From assembly GCF_004359215.1 (NCBI RefSeq), contig NW_027152029.1:2109802-2173801 (forward strand): a stretch of DNA of 64,000 nucleotides, written 5' to 3'. This document shows, in pieces, positions 35,133-45,680 of the stretch; the first letter of the stretch is position 1; each line of letters begins with the position of its first letter. The position numbers and the translations under genes are program-made. The notes beneath the pieces are model-generated. The model saw only the letters and a program-made list of their open reading frames with translations, was not told where the DNA came from and ran no database searches. This DNA comes from Bremia lactucae. Its lineage: Eukaryota > Oomycota > Peronosporomycetes > Peronosporales > Peronosporaceae.

Positions 35133-35649
35133 TGTAACGGGCTAATGTTGCCCTAATGTTACAAAGTTCCCGTTAAGTACACTTGGTGTACTTAGAAATT
35201 GGTTAATTACGAAATAATAGTAATTAGACCCAGCACTCGGGTGTGGTGCACATTTGTCACCAGCCCTTTTGTATGTAATTCACATGGGTGCATTCACATT
35301 AGGAGGGATGACGCCCAGCGTCATCCGTTACGCGAGGTATCTAGAAAAATACGCTCGCAATACATATTAAGTGTTATCTATAGAGATGACATTTAAATTG
35401 GTAAAAATAGGTATTTATATTTAATACGATTAAATATAAATCAGTCCAAAAACTACTTCCTACTTCGTAAGTGCGCACGAGGAGCCGGATTACCGGTCCC
35501 GTGACGACACTTAATCAAAGTACTTAGTGCGTTGGGTGAGGTCGCTAACGCGCCCACCACAACTACCTCACCGCACACAAGAGAAGCAGTTTAAACTGCT
35601 AGGGTGTGTCTAAGTAGAGCGTGGCCGCATTACGACGTGCCCGCCTACA
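35133..35649 (+). repeat. Solo LTR-A
   Basis: TGTAACGGGCTAATGTTGCC ... GTGCCCGCCTACA, 517 bp and the best-preserved LTR-A here. The flanks are CCTTA and CGTTA, a 4/5 match that could be a decayed target duplication. No gag or pol adjoins it. Confidence 0.8.
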
Positions 35650-35786
35650 CGTTACGTTTCCTTGCGTCATGTCGCTTAGACTTTTATCTAGGGACGGCAT
35701 TGCTTGTAAATTTGACTCTGAATGATGTAATCTTGGCTTGCTCTGTGCTGCTAAGCTTAATGGATAAGCTTAACAGACATTGTGTT

Positions 35787-36239
35787 TGTAGCGGGGTGGG
35801 TATCGTTACATGAAAATAACACTTAAAGGTTGTTAATTTATATATTATCTAATAGGTAGATAATATTTGGAGGATATTACTTTATATAGTAATGTTCAGA
35901 ATTCTTATCAATAAATAGGTATAGACCATTATATCTATTTATTCCGCAGACTAATCAGCTGTAGATGTAAGCAAAAGAGAGATAGATAAGATAAGATTAG
36001 AATTCAATTGCATGTTTAGTATTAGTTTATAATTAAGTTAGAGTTAACAGATAGAAAGAAGACATACTTATTATATTAATACAGTTTTCATTATACCCTC
36101 TTTAAGCTAGTTACCTTAAAGAGAAGTCTTCCTCTGCACGTACTAGTGTACGTGAAATAACGTAAGGTACCACTCGCAACTGAAGCAGTGGGAAGTGGAC
36201 TTGTACTGAAGCAGTACAAGTCCACTTCGCCCCGTTACA
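35787..36239 (+). repeat. LTR-C, 5' LTR of E6
   Basis: TGTAGCGGGGTGGGTATCG ... TCGCCCCGTTACA, 453 bp. A perfect 16-bp stem with a 3-nt loop occupies 36193-36227 (left arm AAGTGGACTTGTACTG). The primer-binding site TGGTAGCACTTTGTAGTCCG starts at 36242. Confidence 0.85.
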
Positions 36240-36289
36240 CCTGGTAGCACTTTGTAGTCCGTCCAAGGACCACATTTCCCACATCTAAC

Positions 36290-37430
36290 ATGGACATGTT
36301 TGATGATAGTGGGAATACGCATCACGTTTCCCGTGAAAGCTACTCCTTTCTACGGGACATAGAAAGGAGTGCGGTCGAACGAATGAGTTCGACCGTAGGA
36401 AACGATGCATCTTGGCAATGCTGTCCAATTTGGACAGAGATGCCCTCCATTCAGCCATCGCCAAGTTCATACAACAGGAACTTGACGAGATGAAGGAAAA
36501 GGTAGCCTTGCTTGAATCAGCAAGGCTCTCAACAGGCAGAACTGTTGAGTTTACAACAGGTACAGACCCCTGTACCTGGGATGACGCACACGCGTCGTCC
36601 CGAAACCTTAAAGATTTGAGATCTCTAAGTATAGGGGGGTCGAAGAAGACTCGTTCGTCGAGTTGGACGATGCCATAAGGGCACGTCTCATCGTCGACGA
36701 GCAAATGCCAGTCGCATTCGCTCAATCAAATTTGGCAGGTCGTGCCAATACTTGGGCACTGGGCTAGAAGTTGCGCGACCCATATGTCTTTGGGTCGCTA
36801 GAGCCTGTTAAAGTCCGGCTCAAACAGACGTTTGGACCGCGTAAGGCTGAGTTCAGAGTTCGTTCAGAGCTTCTGAAACTCAAGCAAGGCAAGCGTGATG
36901 TGCACGCATATGCCCAGCATATACGACTCTCAGCGAGTTGTATCACAAACAACCCAGTCCATTAACACACGTTGATTACGGTGTTCATGCAAGGCCTTAC
37001 GGATGGTCCCGTAAAGACCCACCAATTCCGCTTGGAACATGATACGCTAAAAGAAGCAATAGCCGCTGCGGAACAGGAGGACTTTAGCTTGAGACAGGTT
37101 CAAGCTAGCTCGTCATCGTATCGTCCTCCAAGACGACACGAGTTAGGAGGTCCAGAACCCATGGACCTCTCTTACGTCGAAGGCGAGAGAACTCGTTTTT
37201 CGAGCAATAAGCGATTGCAGAAATGCAATCGCTGCCAAAAATTAGGACACTACGCTCATGAGTGCAGTGCCCCACGCCCAGCTCCGAAAAATACTGAACG
37301 TCATTTTGAACCGTATGCAAAAAAGGGCAACGGTTGCGGGTCCGACGTTGTTGCGAAATCGCGACAGCGAGGCGGACCGCCAAAAAAGGTCGGGGTCAGT
37401 AGGTGCGCAACGCCATACTGATCCAGCAAC
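36290..37430 (+). pseudogene. E6 gag with intact zinc knuckle
   Basis: Starts MDMFDDSGNTHHVSRES after the primer-binding site. The frame shifts near 36410 (MLSNLDRDALHSAIAKFIQQ). The capsid core reads VKVRLKQTFGPRKAEFRVRS and KQGKRDVHAYAQHIRL (36795-36930). A long frame 36972-37421 carries LTDGPVKTHQFRLEHD, PMDLSYVEGER and a perfect CX2CX4HX4C knuckle (CNRCQKLGHYAHEC, near 37225-37265). Stops at 36490 and 36963 break it. It is the best-preserved gag of the LTR-B/C group in the window. Confidence 0.85.
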
Positions 37431-38060
37431 CTCAAGAGAACTTGCAAATCTCTTGACTAAAGTTGCTCCAGACACACAATCAATATGTGTCTCTGCACCT
37501 GGTGATGAGATATCCCTCATCACCTTGAAGTTGAAAGTGACAAATAATTTGTCACTTACAGCCCTAGTGGACTGCGGAGCGTCGAATAACTTTATTCGTC
37601 GCCAGTCACTAGAGGGTCGTAGTCTCAAATATATTGAGCGCGATATCTCTCCAACGAGGATGACGGTGCGTCTAGCGACAGGCGCATCGATAGCAGTAAT
37701 GAAACGCGTAGTGAAATTTCACTACACGTTAAAAGCCTTACAGTGCGACGGTGATTTATCGTACTGGATTTGGATGACAAATTTGATGTCATCCGAGGTT
37801 TACCTTGGCTCAGAAAATATGAGCCAAGGATCAGCTGGCAGCATTGATCCGTAAAGATGCCTGCCACTTGTTCATCAGATGGCCATCTGATGAACGTCTT
37901 GGAGCGTCCACAAGCGTGTGGATGTACTACGAGTGAGTGCGATGGCCTCACTTGTGGTACGGTCGTTAGTACAACTGCACAAGATCACAGTGTGATTACC
38001 AATCACACTGAGGAGTCAGCTGCCGGCGGCTGTGCTAATACACAAGCAGCGATTGAGAAA
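37431..38060 (+). pseudogene. E6 protease and protease-RT spacer
   Basis: The frame 37258-37854 contains ALVDCGASNNFIRRQSL (about 37561-37612), with active-site Asp in D-C-G-A-S, then ERDISPTRMTVRLATGAS. The spacer MPATCSSDGHLMNVLERPQA follows from 37857 and is nearly identical to 61440-61600 (E9). The frame changes at 37855. Confidence 0.8.
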
Positions 38061-38299
38061 TGAATGTACGCCTAGTTGGTGACATTCAAGGAATATACCG
38101 GTTGTTTAAAGGGGCAACCGATGATCCTAGGTCGAGAATAGAGTCGACCTATTGCACAAAACGAACGGGATCTCAGCAGCTCTTCAATGAACGAAAGTGT
38201 CCTCGATGTGAAGACTTGGATTTAGAGAAATGATACTCAATCCTGAAAGTCACTTAAGACAAATCCTCTATACGAGAATTAAATAGAACTCAGGGATGT

Positions 38300-38816
38300 A
38301 TTCCCTGAAGTAGTTCCATGCGAGTTGCCTAACGATAAAGGCACTTGATATCATCGAGCTCAAACCGGGCTCGATGTACTGTGTCATGAAGCAGTGGCCA
38401 CCGCCTCGTAAACAAGTACTTGCGATCGATAAATTCTTTACCGATCGAGTAAAAGCGGGCCATGAAAGGAAGTCAACCTCCCCACATAGCTCTCCAACCT
38501 TCTGTATGCCAAAGGCGACAGGAGGGTGGCGGATAGTGCACGCATTTAATAAACTGAATGCTGCAACGGTACCGGCTCAAACGCCGATACCTAGAAAAGA
38601 CGTAATCATAGATGGTATGTCTAAGAGTACCATCTTTCCGTCTATGGATCTGATGGATGATTTTTATCAGATCCTTATGCGTGAACAAGACATCCCGTAC
38701 ACAGCAGTGAGCACTCCCAGTGGGATGCTCTGGAAATAGCTCGTAATACCACCGGGGCTTAGTAATGCCCCTGCAACTTTCAACAGATGCGTAACGAATC
38801 TGTTGAGACCAAGGAC
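38300..38816 (+). pseudogene. E6 reverse transcriptase, N-terminal half
   Basis: MYCVMKQWPPPRKQVLAIDK, SPTFCMPKATGGWRIVHAFN and SKSTIFPSMDLMDDFYQILM (the palm Asp motif) are present in the frame 38374-38739. A TAG follows GMLWK. The text stops at NAPATFNRCVTNLL near 38810 and jumps to the pre-integrase region, deleting YxDD and all of RNase H. The intact counterpart is the inverted copy at 44.3-45.7 kb. Confidence 0.85.
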
Positions 38817-38819
38817 CTT

Positions 38820-40200
38820 CTGCGTTTAATGGATCATCTGATGAATCCATTTGATAAATCTTTTAAGGTTTTACGGTTTTATATCGATCGTCATCCTATC
38901 GATACACAACACGCAATGGCTTACTGTACTACGCAGCCGTTGCCGGCGACACTCTACGTGTCGTCGTTCCAACCCACAATGGTTTGCGCTTGCGCATCAT
39001 GTATGAGTGTCACGATGCACCAACAAGTGGGCATCGTGGACGTGAGAAAACTTATCTTACAGTAAGTCGTAACATTTACTGGCCCCGCCTATCAGTTCGT
39101 GCGGAAGTACATTCGTTCTTAAAGGTATGTCAACGGGTGAAGTCTAGCTCTTCATCCCGTGCCCCTATCCAACCTCTACCACTTCTCGCAGAATGTTGGC
39201 AGTCCGTATTCATGGACTTCGTCTACGGGTTTCCCGAAGACGATCACAAAAACAATTGAATTCTTGTTTTTGTAGACAGATTCAGCACGATGGAACATCT
39301 AGTTGCAGTACCAAAGTCGATCACGGCTCCGGAGTGTGCCCGTGTCTTAAAATCGACAAGGTATTCAAACTCCACGGTTTACGGCGGGGTTTTGGCAACC
39401 CGATCTCTCGGAACACGGCTGACAATGTCAACTTCTGATAATCCAGCTACAGATGGTCAGATGCAACGCGTAAATGCGTCCTCGAAAAAATACTTTGAAG
39501 TTACGCCTGATTGTTTCCGAATTGGACCGAGGTTATACCGATGGTCGAATTCGCCATCAATAATTCGGTGCATGCGTCTACAACGCATACACTGTGCTTC
39601 GCGAATGGCTTACGCCATCCACGCATACCCACCCAATTAGAGGGTTCCTTTCGTTTAAGGGGGGACTCGCACGAGCAAAGCTATTTCTGGCTCATGCTCA
39701 TCACGCGTTGTAGTTGCTAACGACGCGAATGATGTCGATGTCAAAGAAATCGACTTCGAAGATAAGAAAGCCCTTAGGGCATTGCACACAAAGCGCACTG
39801 GGAAAGACAAAACAAATGAGTCAGCAGAAGGGTTTTTGCTGGGTCGAGAATCAGTAGTTCTTTTCGTGCAGGATATCATTGCTAACGCAGTGAACGTCAG
39901 CAACGGAACGCAGACAAACATTGGAAGAGCAAATGTTCTTTCGTTTAAAATTAATAATCTAGTACTACTGTCTACGGTAAACTTACCTAAGCGTGTGGTC
40001 ACTAATGTGGGTAGTAGTAAGCTACTACCCAAGTTCATTGAGTCTTTCCGTGTACTGCATCGCAGAGGCAATGCGTACACAATAAGATTGCCACGTAGGA
40101 TGCGAACTCATTCTGCGTTTACGTTGGTCGGCTCCGCCCGTACCATCAGTACGCGGTTTCTTTCGAGGACAGATCTGACCACCCTTTTCAATAATCCCTA
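38820..40200 (+). pseudogene. E6 integrase and C-terminal module
   Basis: HHCC: MYECHDAPTSGHRGREKTYL and VHSFLKVCQRVKSS (39000-39150). Core start: CWQSVFMDFVYGFPEDDHKN (about 39195-39255), ended by a stop. Core fragments reach DNPATDGQMQRVN near 39440 and VEFAINNSVHAS near 39545. The C-terminal module spans 39782-40199 (LLPKFIESFRVLHRRGNAYT, IRLPRRMRTHSAF). The third catalytic residue region is out of frame. Confidence 0.8.
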
Positions 40201-40797
40201 AAATATTCTTGTGGTCACGACCAAATTTTTTTGTTGAATCTGTAGTTTCTCATGCCAGGTCCGAAGATCCTCGAAACCGCGATGTGCAGAATAAAGCTTA
40301 TCACGAAGAGCGAGATATTTCCGTTCGTACTCCAACATGGAGTACGGACTCTTCGAAAGGTCTTCCAACAAATCTCTATAGCGAGCCTTCACCGTCTGCT
40401 CCAACGAGCGACGCTTACCGCGCTCGTGATCAAGTCCATCTTCCAACTTTTGGAGGTAGCGGTCGATCGTCGACCCTAGATTCGACACATGGGTCGGATC
40501 TAAATTTTCCTTCTCTGCCACAACCTTTGGTGGATTCCCACAGTGGTCAGCCTTTCCTTGTGAAACGTACTCAAAACCACCGTGATGTGAAGGGGCAGCG
40601 AACGAGTTATCTTGTTCGGTGGCGCGGTTATCCACCTTCACATGATAGCTGAGAGCCTCGTTTCCAGCTGGTTGTTGATATTGAGGGCCTCGTCCGTCTG
40701 TATGACGAGACCCATCCAATGGACCTTCTGACCCATCCAAAAAAACGCGCCCCTGGAGCTTGTAAATCGATTGCAAAACGTCATTCGCATCGTGCAT
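40198..40797 (-). CDS. E6 antisense ORF, coiled-coil C-terminal half
   Basis: 199 open codons antisense to the integrase-chromodomain linker. Order: DVLQSIYKLQGRVFLDGS, then NEALSYHVKVDNRATEQDNS antisense to the chromodomain, a polar linker, and a charged heptad-rich coil (YLQKLEDGLDHERGKRR, TVKARYRDLLEDLS, YERKYLALRDKLYSAH). E7 has the same order in broken frames: NEVPNYHARVDTLANERDDS, then EDLDHERAHRSELAVTVDN. The frame begins mid-gene; its N-terminal part lies upstream at 41062-41640. If expressed, it would be a small coiled-coil protein. Not a known family to me. Confidence 0.5.
   Translation of the reverse strand: MHDANDVLQSIYKLQGRVFLDGSEGPLDGSRHTDGRGPQYQQPAGNEALSYHVKVDNRATEQDNSFAAPSHHGGFEYVSQGKADHCGNPPKVVAEKENLDPTHVSNLGSTIDRYLQKLEDGLDHERGKRRSLEQTVKARYRDLLEDLSKSPYSMLEYERKYLALRDKLYSAHRGFEDLRTWHEKLQIQQKNLVVTTRIF
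40545..40720 (+). pseudogene. E6 chromodomain ending at a stop in place of Trp
   Basis: QPFLVKRTQNHRDVKG then TSYLVRWRGYPPSHDS and a TGA, after which EPRFQLVVDIEGLV continues in the same frame. The stop replaces the chromodomain cage Trp. This is the same event position as in E4 (TGA) and E7 (TAG). Confidence 0.8.
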
Positions 40798-41061
40798 CTC
40801 GATAGAGATGCGAGCCCTTCCCCAGGGCGAAGAAAAGGGAAAGACATCCCCTTTTACTCGTTTCGTTTGTCAACATAACACGATTATGGATCACCCCACG
40901 TGAGGTATGGAAGTCCTGCCTCACGTGACAACCGATGCAATTTAAACCTTGAACCGGTTAGAGTTCATTTCTCAAACTTAACGCGAATCGCGTTAAGGCT
41001 TTGAAGCCAGGCTTCGCGTCCAATGTCTTTGACATTGCGAATATACGCGTCCAGGCTTGCA

Positions 41062-41640
41062 TCAACGAGATTTTATCTCGTTTGTTGTTGCCACTGTACC
41101 ATCGATGCTTAAGAAAAGCATCGAAATGAAAATCTTTCTCAGCGCGAAAGTTCTTCGCACGGGATCAAGGCATGTAGCTTTGTCGCAATAAATTAGGATA
41201 TTTATCCTGAGGAGTTGTCTCTCCAGACAAGCTATTGAGTAGCCGTTTGGGCAAAAGCCAAGGCTTCTTCTCAGGGCAAGACGAGACATTTTATTGTATA
41301 CGCTCCGCTGAGTGGTACCCACTGTAGCGGGGGTACCCCAAGAACTTTTATTACGATGGCTTACGTCATCACCACGAACAGAAATATGTGCGGGTGACGA
41401 CACGAGAGACGGTGCTGGCGATGAGGAATCATTCTCATCGTCGAAACTGAATATGCTATTGCGAATGCTAAAAAATAGCACATCTATCCGATTTTAGCCC
41501 CTCATTTGAAGGCTGTTCTGTTCTCTCCGAGTCGGCCGATTCGTCCGACTTGCATTTGTATTCAACCTCCAAAGAGGGGTCGCATTCGCGTGGTTACCCA
41601 CTACGTGCACGCACAGCATTTAGAGTGGGGGAGGTCTGTC
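41062..41640 (-). pseudogene. E6 antisense ORF, N-terminal and central part
   Basis: A 139-codon frame (41062-41481) with an acidic/Ser start (SFDDENDSSSPAPSLVSSPA), then a basic part (RLALRRSLGFCPNG). Upstream on the minus strand, an acidic stretch EVEYKCKSDESADSERTE (about 41510-41570) is in a different frame. Position and composition parallel the start of the antisense frame in E1 and E7. 41640-41842 holds the remaining spacer and the polypurine tract AAGGAGAAGTGA. Confidence 0.35.
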
Positions 41641-41842
41641 GCAAGAGACAATAATGCGTCACTCGCGGCTGCATGAACTGCAGCCTAAGGCTCCGCACTA
41701 TTCGCACACCGCATGGACTTTTAACCTTGCGATAGAATTGAAAATGATGTCCTGACCAATCAACATCGTTTTTATAAGTGTTCTTATAGTGACCACTCTA
41801 TTCGGTGACAGTCAGAGTGATTGTCTTTTTAAGGAGAAGTGA

Positions 41843-42282
41843 TGTAACTGGGTGCATCGCTACATGAAATTAACACTTAAAGGTTGTTAATCAATATATT
41901 ATCTAAAAGGTAGAGAATATTAAGAAATATTACTTTACAAAGTAATATTCGGAAAGTTTATCCATTGGTAGATTTAGGCCATTGTATTTACTTGCTCCGC
42001 GGTACAGTCAGCGCTGGACGCGCGCAAAGAGAGTGACAGATAAGACTTTTATTACATATTTATTATTAGTATATAAACAAGTTAGCATAAATAGATATAA
42101 AACGAGAAGAACTTAATTATATTTAATACAGTAATCTTTAACCCTTTTATATCAAGTGTTTTAAAGAGAGTCTTCCTCTCCACGTACAAGTGTTGGTGAA
42201 GTGACGTGAGGCACCACTCCCACTGAGGCAGAGCGAAGTGGACCTGTACTGAAGCAGTACAAGTCAGCAGTGCCCCGTTACA
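41843..42282 (+). repeat. LTR-C, 3' LTR position of E6
   Basis: TGTAACTGGGTGCATCG ... CAGTGCCCCGTTACA, 440 bp, after polypurine AAGGAGAAGTGA. By eye it differs from the 5' LTR at many sites and is closer to the solo LTR-C at 21662. Flanks do not match those of the 5' LTR (GTGTT versus ACTTT). Confidence 0.8.
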
Positions 42283-42374
42283 ACTTTGCTCATATCAAAC
42301 ATCTCTTGTATTCCGCCTCCTAGATAAAGTACTCAGCGTTAATTCCTGGCGCTTGAGAATTCTCTGACCAATTC

Positions 42375-42923
42375 TGTAACGGGCTAAAGTTGCCCGAATG
42401 TTACACAATCCCCGTTAAGTACACTTGGTGTACTTAAGGGGATGGTCAATTACTTAAATTAAGTAATTAGACCCACCACTCGGGTGTGATTCACATTTGT
42501 GACCAGCTCATGTGTATGTGATGCACATAGGTGCATTCACATTAGGAGGGATGACGGCTAGCGTCATCCGTTGCGCGAGGTATCTAGAAAGATAAGCTAG
42601 CCATACATAATAGAATTATCCACACCGATGACATTTCTGATTGGTAAAAATAGGTACATAAATTTAATACGATTAGATTTATGTCATTCTGAAAGCTGCT
42701 TCCAACTTGGTAAGTGCGGTAAAAGTGTCGTCACGGGAGCGATAATCCGAGGAGCCGGATCACCGCTCCCGTGACGACACTTTTAAGTGCGTTGGGTGAG
42801 GTCTCTAAGGCGCCCACCACAACTACCTCACTGCACGCAAGAGAAGACGGTTTAACCGCGTCCTCGCTATGCTATGGTGTGTGTCTAAGTAGAGCGTTAC
42901 CATAATAAGACGTGCCGCTTACA
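42375..42923 (+). repeat. LTR-A, 5' LTR of E7, with hairpin insertion
   Basis: TGTAACGGGCTAAAGTTGCC ... GTGCCGCTTACA. The segment around 42720-42785 holds an inverted duplication absent from other LTR-A copies. A degenerate primer-binding site (TCGTAGCGCTTGATATCC) follows at about 42926, matching TGGTAGCGCTTC at most positions. Confidence 0.8.
42720..42785. repeat. Perfect 22-bp inverted repeat inside LTR-A
   Basis: The left arm TAAAAGTGTCGTCACGGGAG (continuing CG) and its exact complement end at 42785, with a 22-nt spacer that itself contains ATCCG/CGGAT. Other LTR-A copies have only the right arm (CCCGTGACGACACTT), so the left arm is a secondary inverted copy. Confidence 0.9.
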
Positions 42924-42959
42924 CTTCGTAGCGCTTGATATCCTTCCCACGACCCGCAT

Positions 42960-44060
42960 CTCTGCGTGTGTACGTGAGGATGAGCCTCAACATCGATTGG
43001 GCTCGTTTCCCCACCTCTCCGAGAATCATCGGGAGGTGGCAGGGCACTTGGCGCAGGGACTTGGTGAACAAGCCCTGGCCAAACTTTTGAGCAACATGTT
43101 TCTCAGTTGGAGAAGTTTGAGACATTCGTGCTCGGACAGCGAAGAGCCGTGTCCGTGGCACATAGCCATGCTGCGGCGGAGTCCGTCACTCAGACTCAGG
43201 ATGAGCTGAGGCATGAGCAAGCTTGGAGCGAGGCTCTTATCAGGACTGTTAAGATGCTCTCTGCCGGCCGCATCAGCTGAGGCCCATTCGGATGGAACTG
43301 CAGCGAACACGAATGTTCACAAGCTGTTAGCTGTGGAGCAATGCGGTGTCGCGCATCTCATCACGGATGGTGTCGTACGCCATGTCGCATCTGCGTGGTA
43401 AGGCCTCAGAGTGGGCTTACTCGGCGCTTATGGCGGACAGAAAGGCGTTCCCTACATGGGCGATCTTAAAAAAAAACATTCGCGCCATGTACCAGCCGCC
43501 GAACAACGAAGTGTTGCTTCAGGCGCGCCTCTTTGGACCGCGACAGGCGAAGCGATCTCTGCAAGAGTATGTGCAAGAGATGCGCTCGCTGTCGGCGTCC
43601 ATTACTGTAGGTCAGATCCCGGAGCACATTAAGGTGCCCATGTTTTTGAACGAACTACGGCATGGCCCATCGCAACAGGTCCTTTTCAGAAAGGTGCCAT
43701 CGACGATGGAAAAGGCAATCCAAATTGCCTTAGTTGAGGAGCAATCCTACAGCTGTGTCTCGGCGATAGCTTGGTATAAGCCGTCGGCCGAGAGGTCAGA
43801 TGCCACTCCCTTGAAGTTGGGCAATGCAGACGTGGTCTGTTTAAAATGCGGGCAAGCGCGGCCATATGATGGCTCTTTGCTATGCCAGGGTCCCTGTTGG
43901 GGCGAAGACGCCCAGCAAGAGGACTCCCTACCCAAAGGGCGACGGCAAGAACTTGCGTGCGAGATGCCTGAGTTCTGCATCAACGACTGAGGGGTCGGGA
44001 AATGCAGAAGTGCAGTAGGGTCGAAATGCCCTAATGATGCGGACTCTGAAGCTACCCCTA
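42960..44060 (+). pseudogene. E7 gag of a different Gypsy lineage
   Basis: The frame 43346-43990 gives HLRGKASEWAYSALMADRKA, FPTWAILKKNIRAMYQPPNN, ARLFGPRQAKRSLQEYVQEM and VPMFLNELRHGPSQQVLFRK, a typical retrotransposon gag capsid core with the C-terminal helices. It differs from the gag of E3-E6. The nucleocapsid is degenerate (CLKCGQARPYDGSLLC). It follows an LTR-A and probably represents the LTR-A lineage gag. It joins LTR-B-type integrase at about 44065, so E7 is chimeric. Confidence 0.8.
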
Positions 44061-44337
44061 AGCTCAAAGTTGTACAATGATTCGCGCTTGCGCATCATGT
44101 ATGAGTGCCCAAAGACCAACAAGTGGACATCGTGGACGTGAGACAACTTATCTTACAGCAAGTCACGACATTTACTGGCCATGCCAGTATCAATTCTTGC
44201 GCAAGTACATTCGTGCTTGCGAGGTATGTCAACGGGTGAAGCCCCGCCGTGTACCTCTTTAACCTCTCCCACTTCGGCAGAATGTTGGCAGTCCGTATCT
44301 ATGGACTTCGTTTTCGGATTTCCCGAAGACGAACAGC
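44061..44337 (+). pseudogene. E7 integrase N-terminal fragment
   Basis: RGRETTYLTASHDIYWP and FLRKYIRACEVCQRVKP (44110-44240) are the zinc-binding region, and CWQSVSMDFVFGFPEDE starts the core. The core is cut at about 44337, where the inverted RT-RNase H segment begins. Confidence 0.8.
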
Positions 44338-45680
44338 ATCAGCGACGACATCAAGTCGTCCTGGTTTATATTCTACGGAGAAATTATACGCCGCGAAGAA
44401 GGAAAGACACCTCGCCATTCTTTGCGAGTGGTGTGGGCTATTTACGGCCGTGCATAATGACGCATGGTCCGCATATACGTTGTACAATCTATCTCCTAGG
44501 AGGTAGATCCTAAATTTAGCCAATGCATATTTCATGGCAAGGAGTTCCTTGTCATGCACTGGGTAATTGCGTTCAGCTGGTTGCAGCTGACGCGATTGGT
44601 AACAGACGACGCGCTCCGCGCCATCTGTATCGTATTGCATTAACGCACAGCCGATTGCGAAATCGCTGGCGTCACAGACCACATGGAATGGTCTGTCTTG
44701 ATCTGCAATCGCCAAGATAGGCGATTGCATCAAGCTTTGCTTGATATCTTCAAAGGAACGCTGACAATCAGCGTGCCATAACCATTCTCCGTCTTTTTTG
44801 AAGAGACGAGAGAGATGATCTGCCTTCTCAACATAATTGCGGGAGTTCTTGTGCAAGTACGCCGCTAGCCCAAGGAACTTTCTAAGTCCCTTGACATCGA
44901 CTGGAAATGGCCAGTCGGTAATTGCCTTGATCTTTTCGGGATCAGGGCGCACGCCGTGTTTACCGACGATGCACCCAAGAAGTGTTTTTTCGCTTGCAGC
45001 GAATATGCACTTCTCGAGATTTGCGTGCAACATGTGCTTTTGCATAAATGTAAAAATCTGACGAACGTGATTTTTATGAACTTCCACGTCCGCCTTTCTG
45101 TCAATTGTCTGACTATGGACGAAAAAATCGTCAAAATAACTCGGTGCGAATTTTTGCACCGGACTCAACGGATTCGTTACGCATCTGTTGAAAGTTGCAG
45201 GAGCGTTACTAAGCTCCTGTGGCATTAATAGCTTTTTCCAAAGCATCCCACTGGGAGTGCTCACTGCTGTGTACGGGATGTCTTGTTCACGCATAAGGAT
45301 CTGATAAAATTCATCCATCAGATCCATAGACGGAAAGATGGTACTCTTAGACATACCATCTATGATTACGTCTTTTCTAGGTATCGGCGTTTGAGCCGGT
45401 ACCGTTGCAGCATTCAGTTTATTAAATGCGTGCACTATCCGCCACCCTCCTGTCGCCTTCGGCACACAGAAGGTTGGAGAGCTATGTGGGGAGGTTGACC
45501 TCCTTTCATGGCCCGCTTTTACGCGACCGGTAAAGAATTTATCGATCGCAAGTACTTCTTCACGTGGCAGTGGCCACTGCTTCACTGACACAGTACTTCG
45601 AGCCCGGTTTGAGCTCGATCTAATGTCGAGTGCCTTAATCCATAGGCAACTCGCATGGAACTATCTAGGGAATACAAGGA
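44338..45680 (-). pseudogene. Inverted RT-RNase H cassette inside E7
   Basis: The minus strand holds the longest intact pol frame in the window, about 430 codons (45591-44299). It includes SKSTIFPSMDLMDEFYQILM (palm), SYFDDFFVHS (YxDD), LEKCIFAASEKTLLGCIVGK (thumb), WPFPVDVKGLRKFLGLAAYL (connection), and RNase H with CDASDFAIGCALMQYDTDGA, VHDKELLAMKYALAKFRIYL and YADHASL. RT motifs and the RNase H D-E-D residues are all present. Upstream a one-base difference relative to E6 near 45590 shifts the frame, and stops precede it. It ends at VADAV, where it meets integrase sequence of opposite strand. The flanking pol parts are on the + strand, so the block is inverted or inserted backwards. Confidence 0.9.

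Noticed and set aside
35787..42282. E6 as one complete, recently inserted LTR-C element
   Set aside because: The two LTR-C copies differ at many positions and the 5-bp flanks do not match, so the right-hand LTR may come from another insertion or subfamily.
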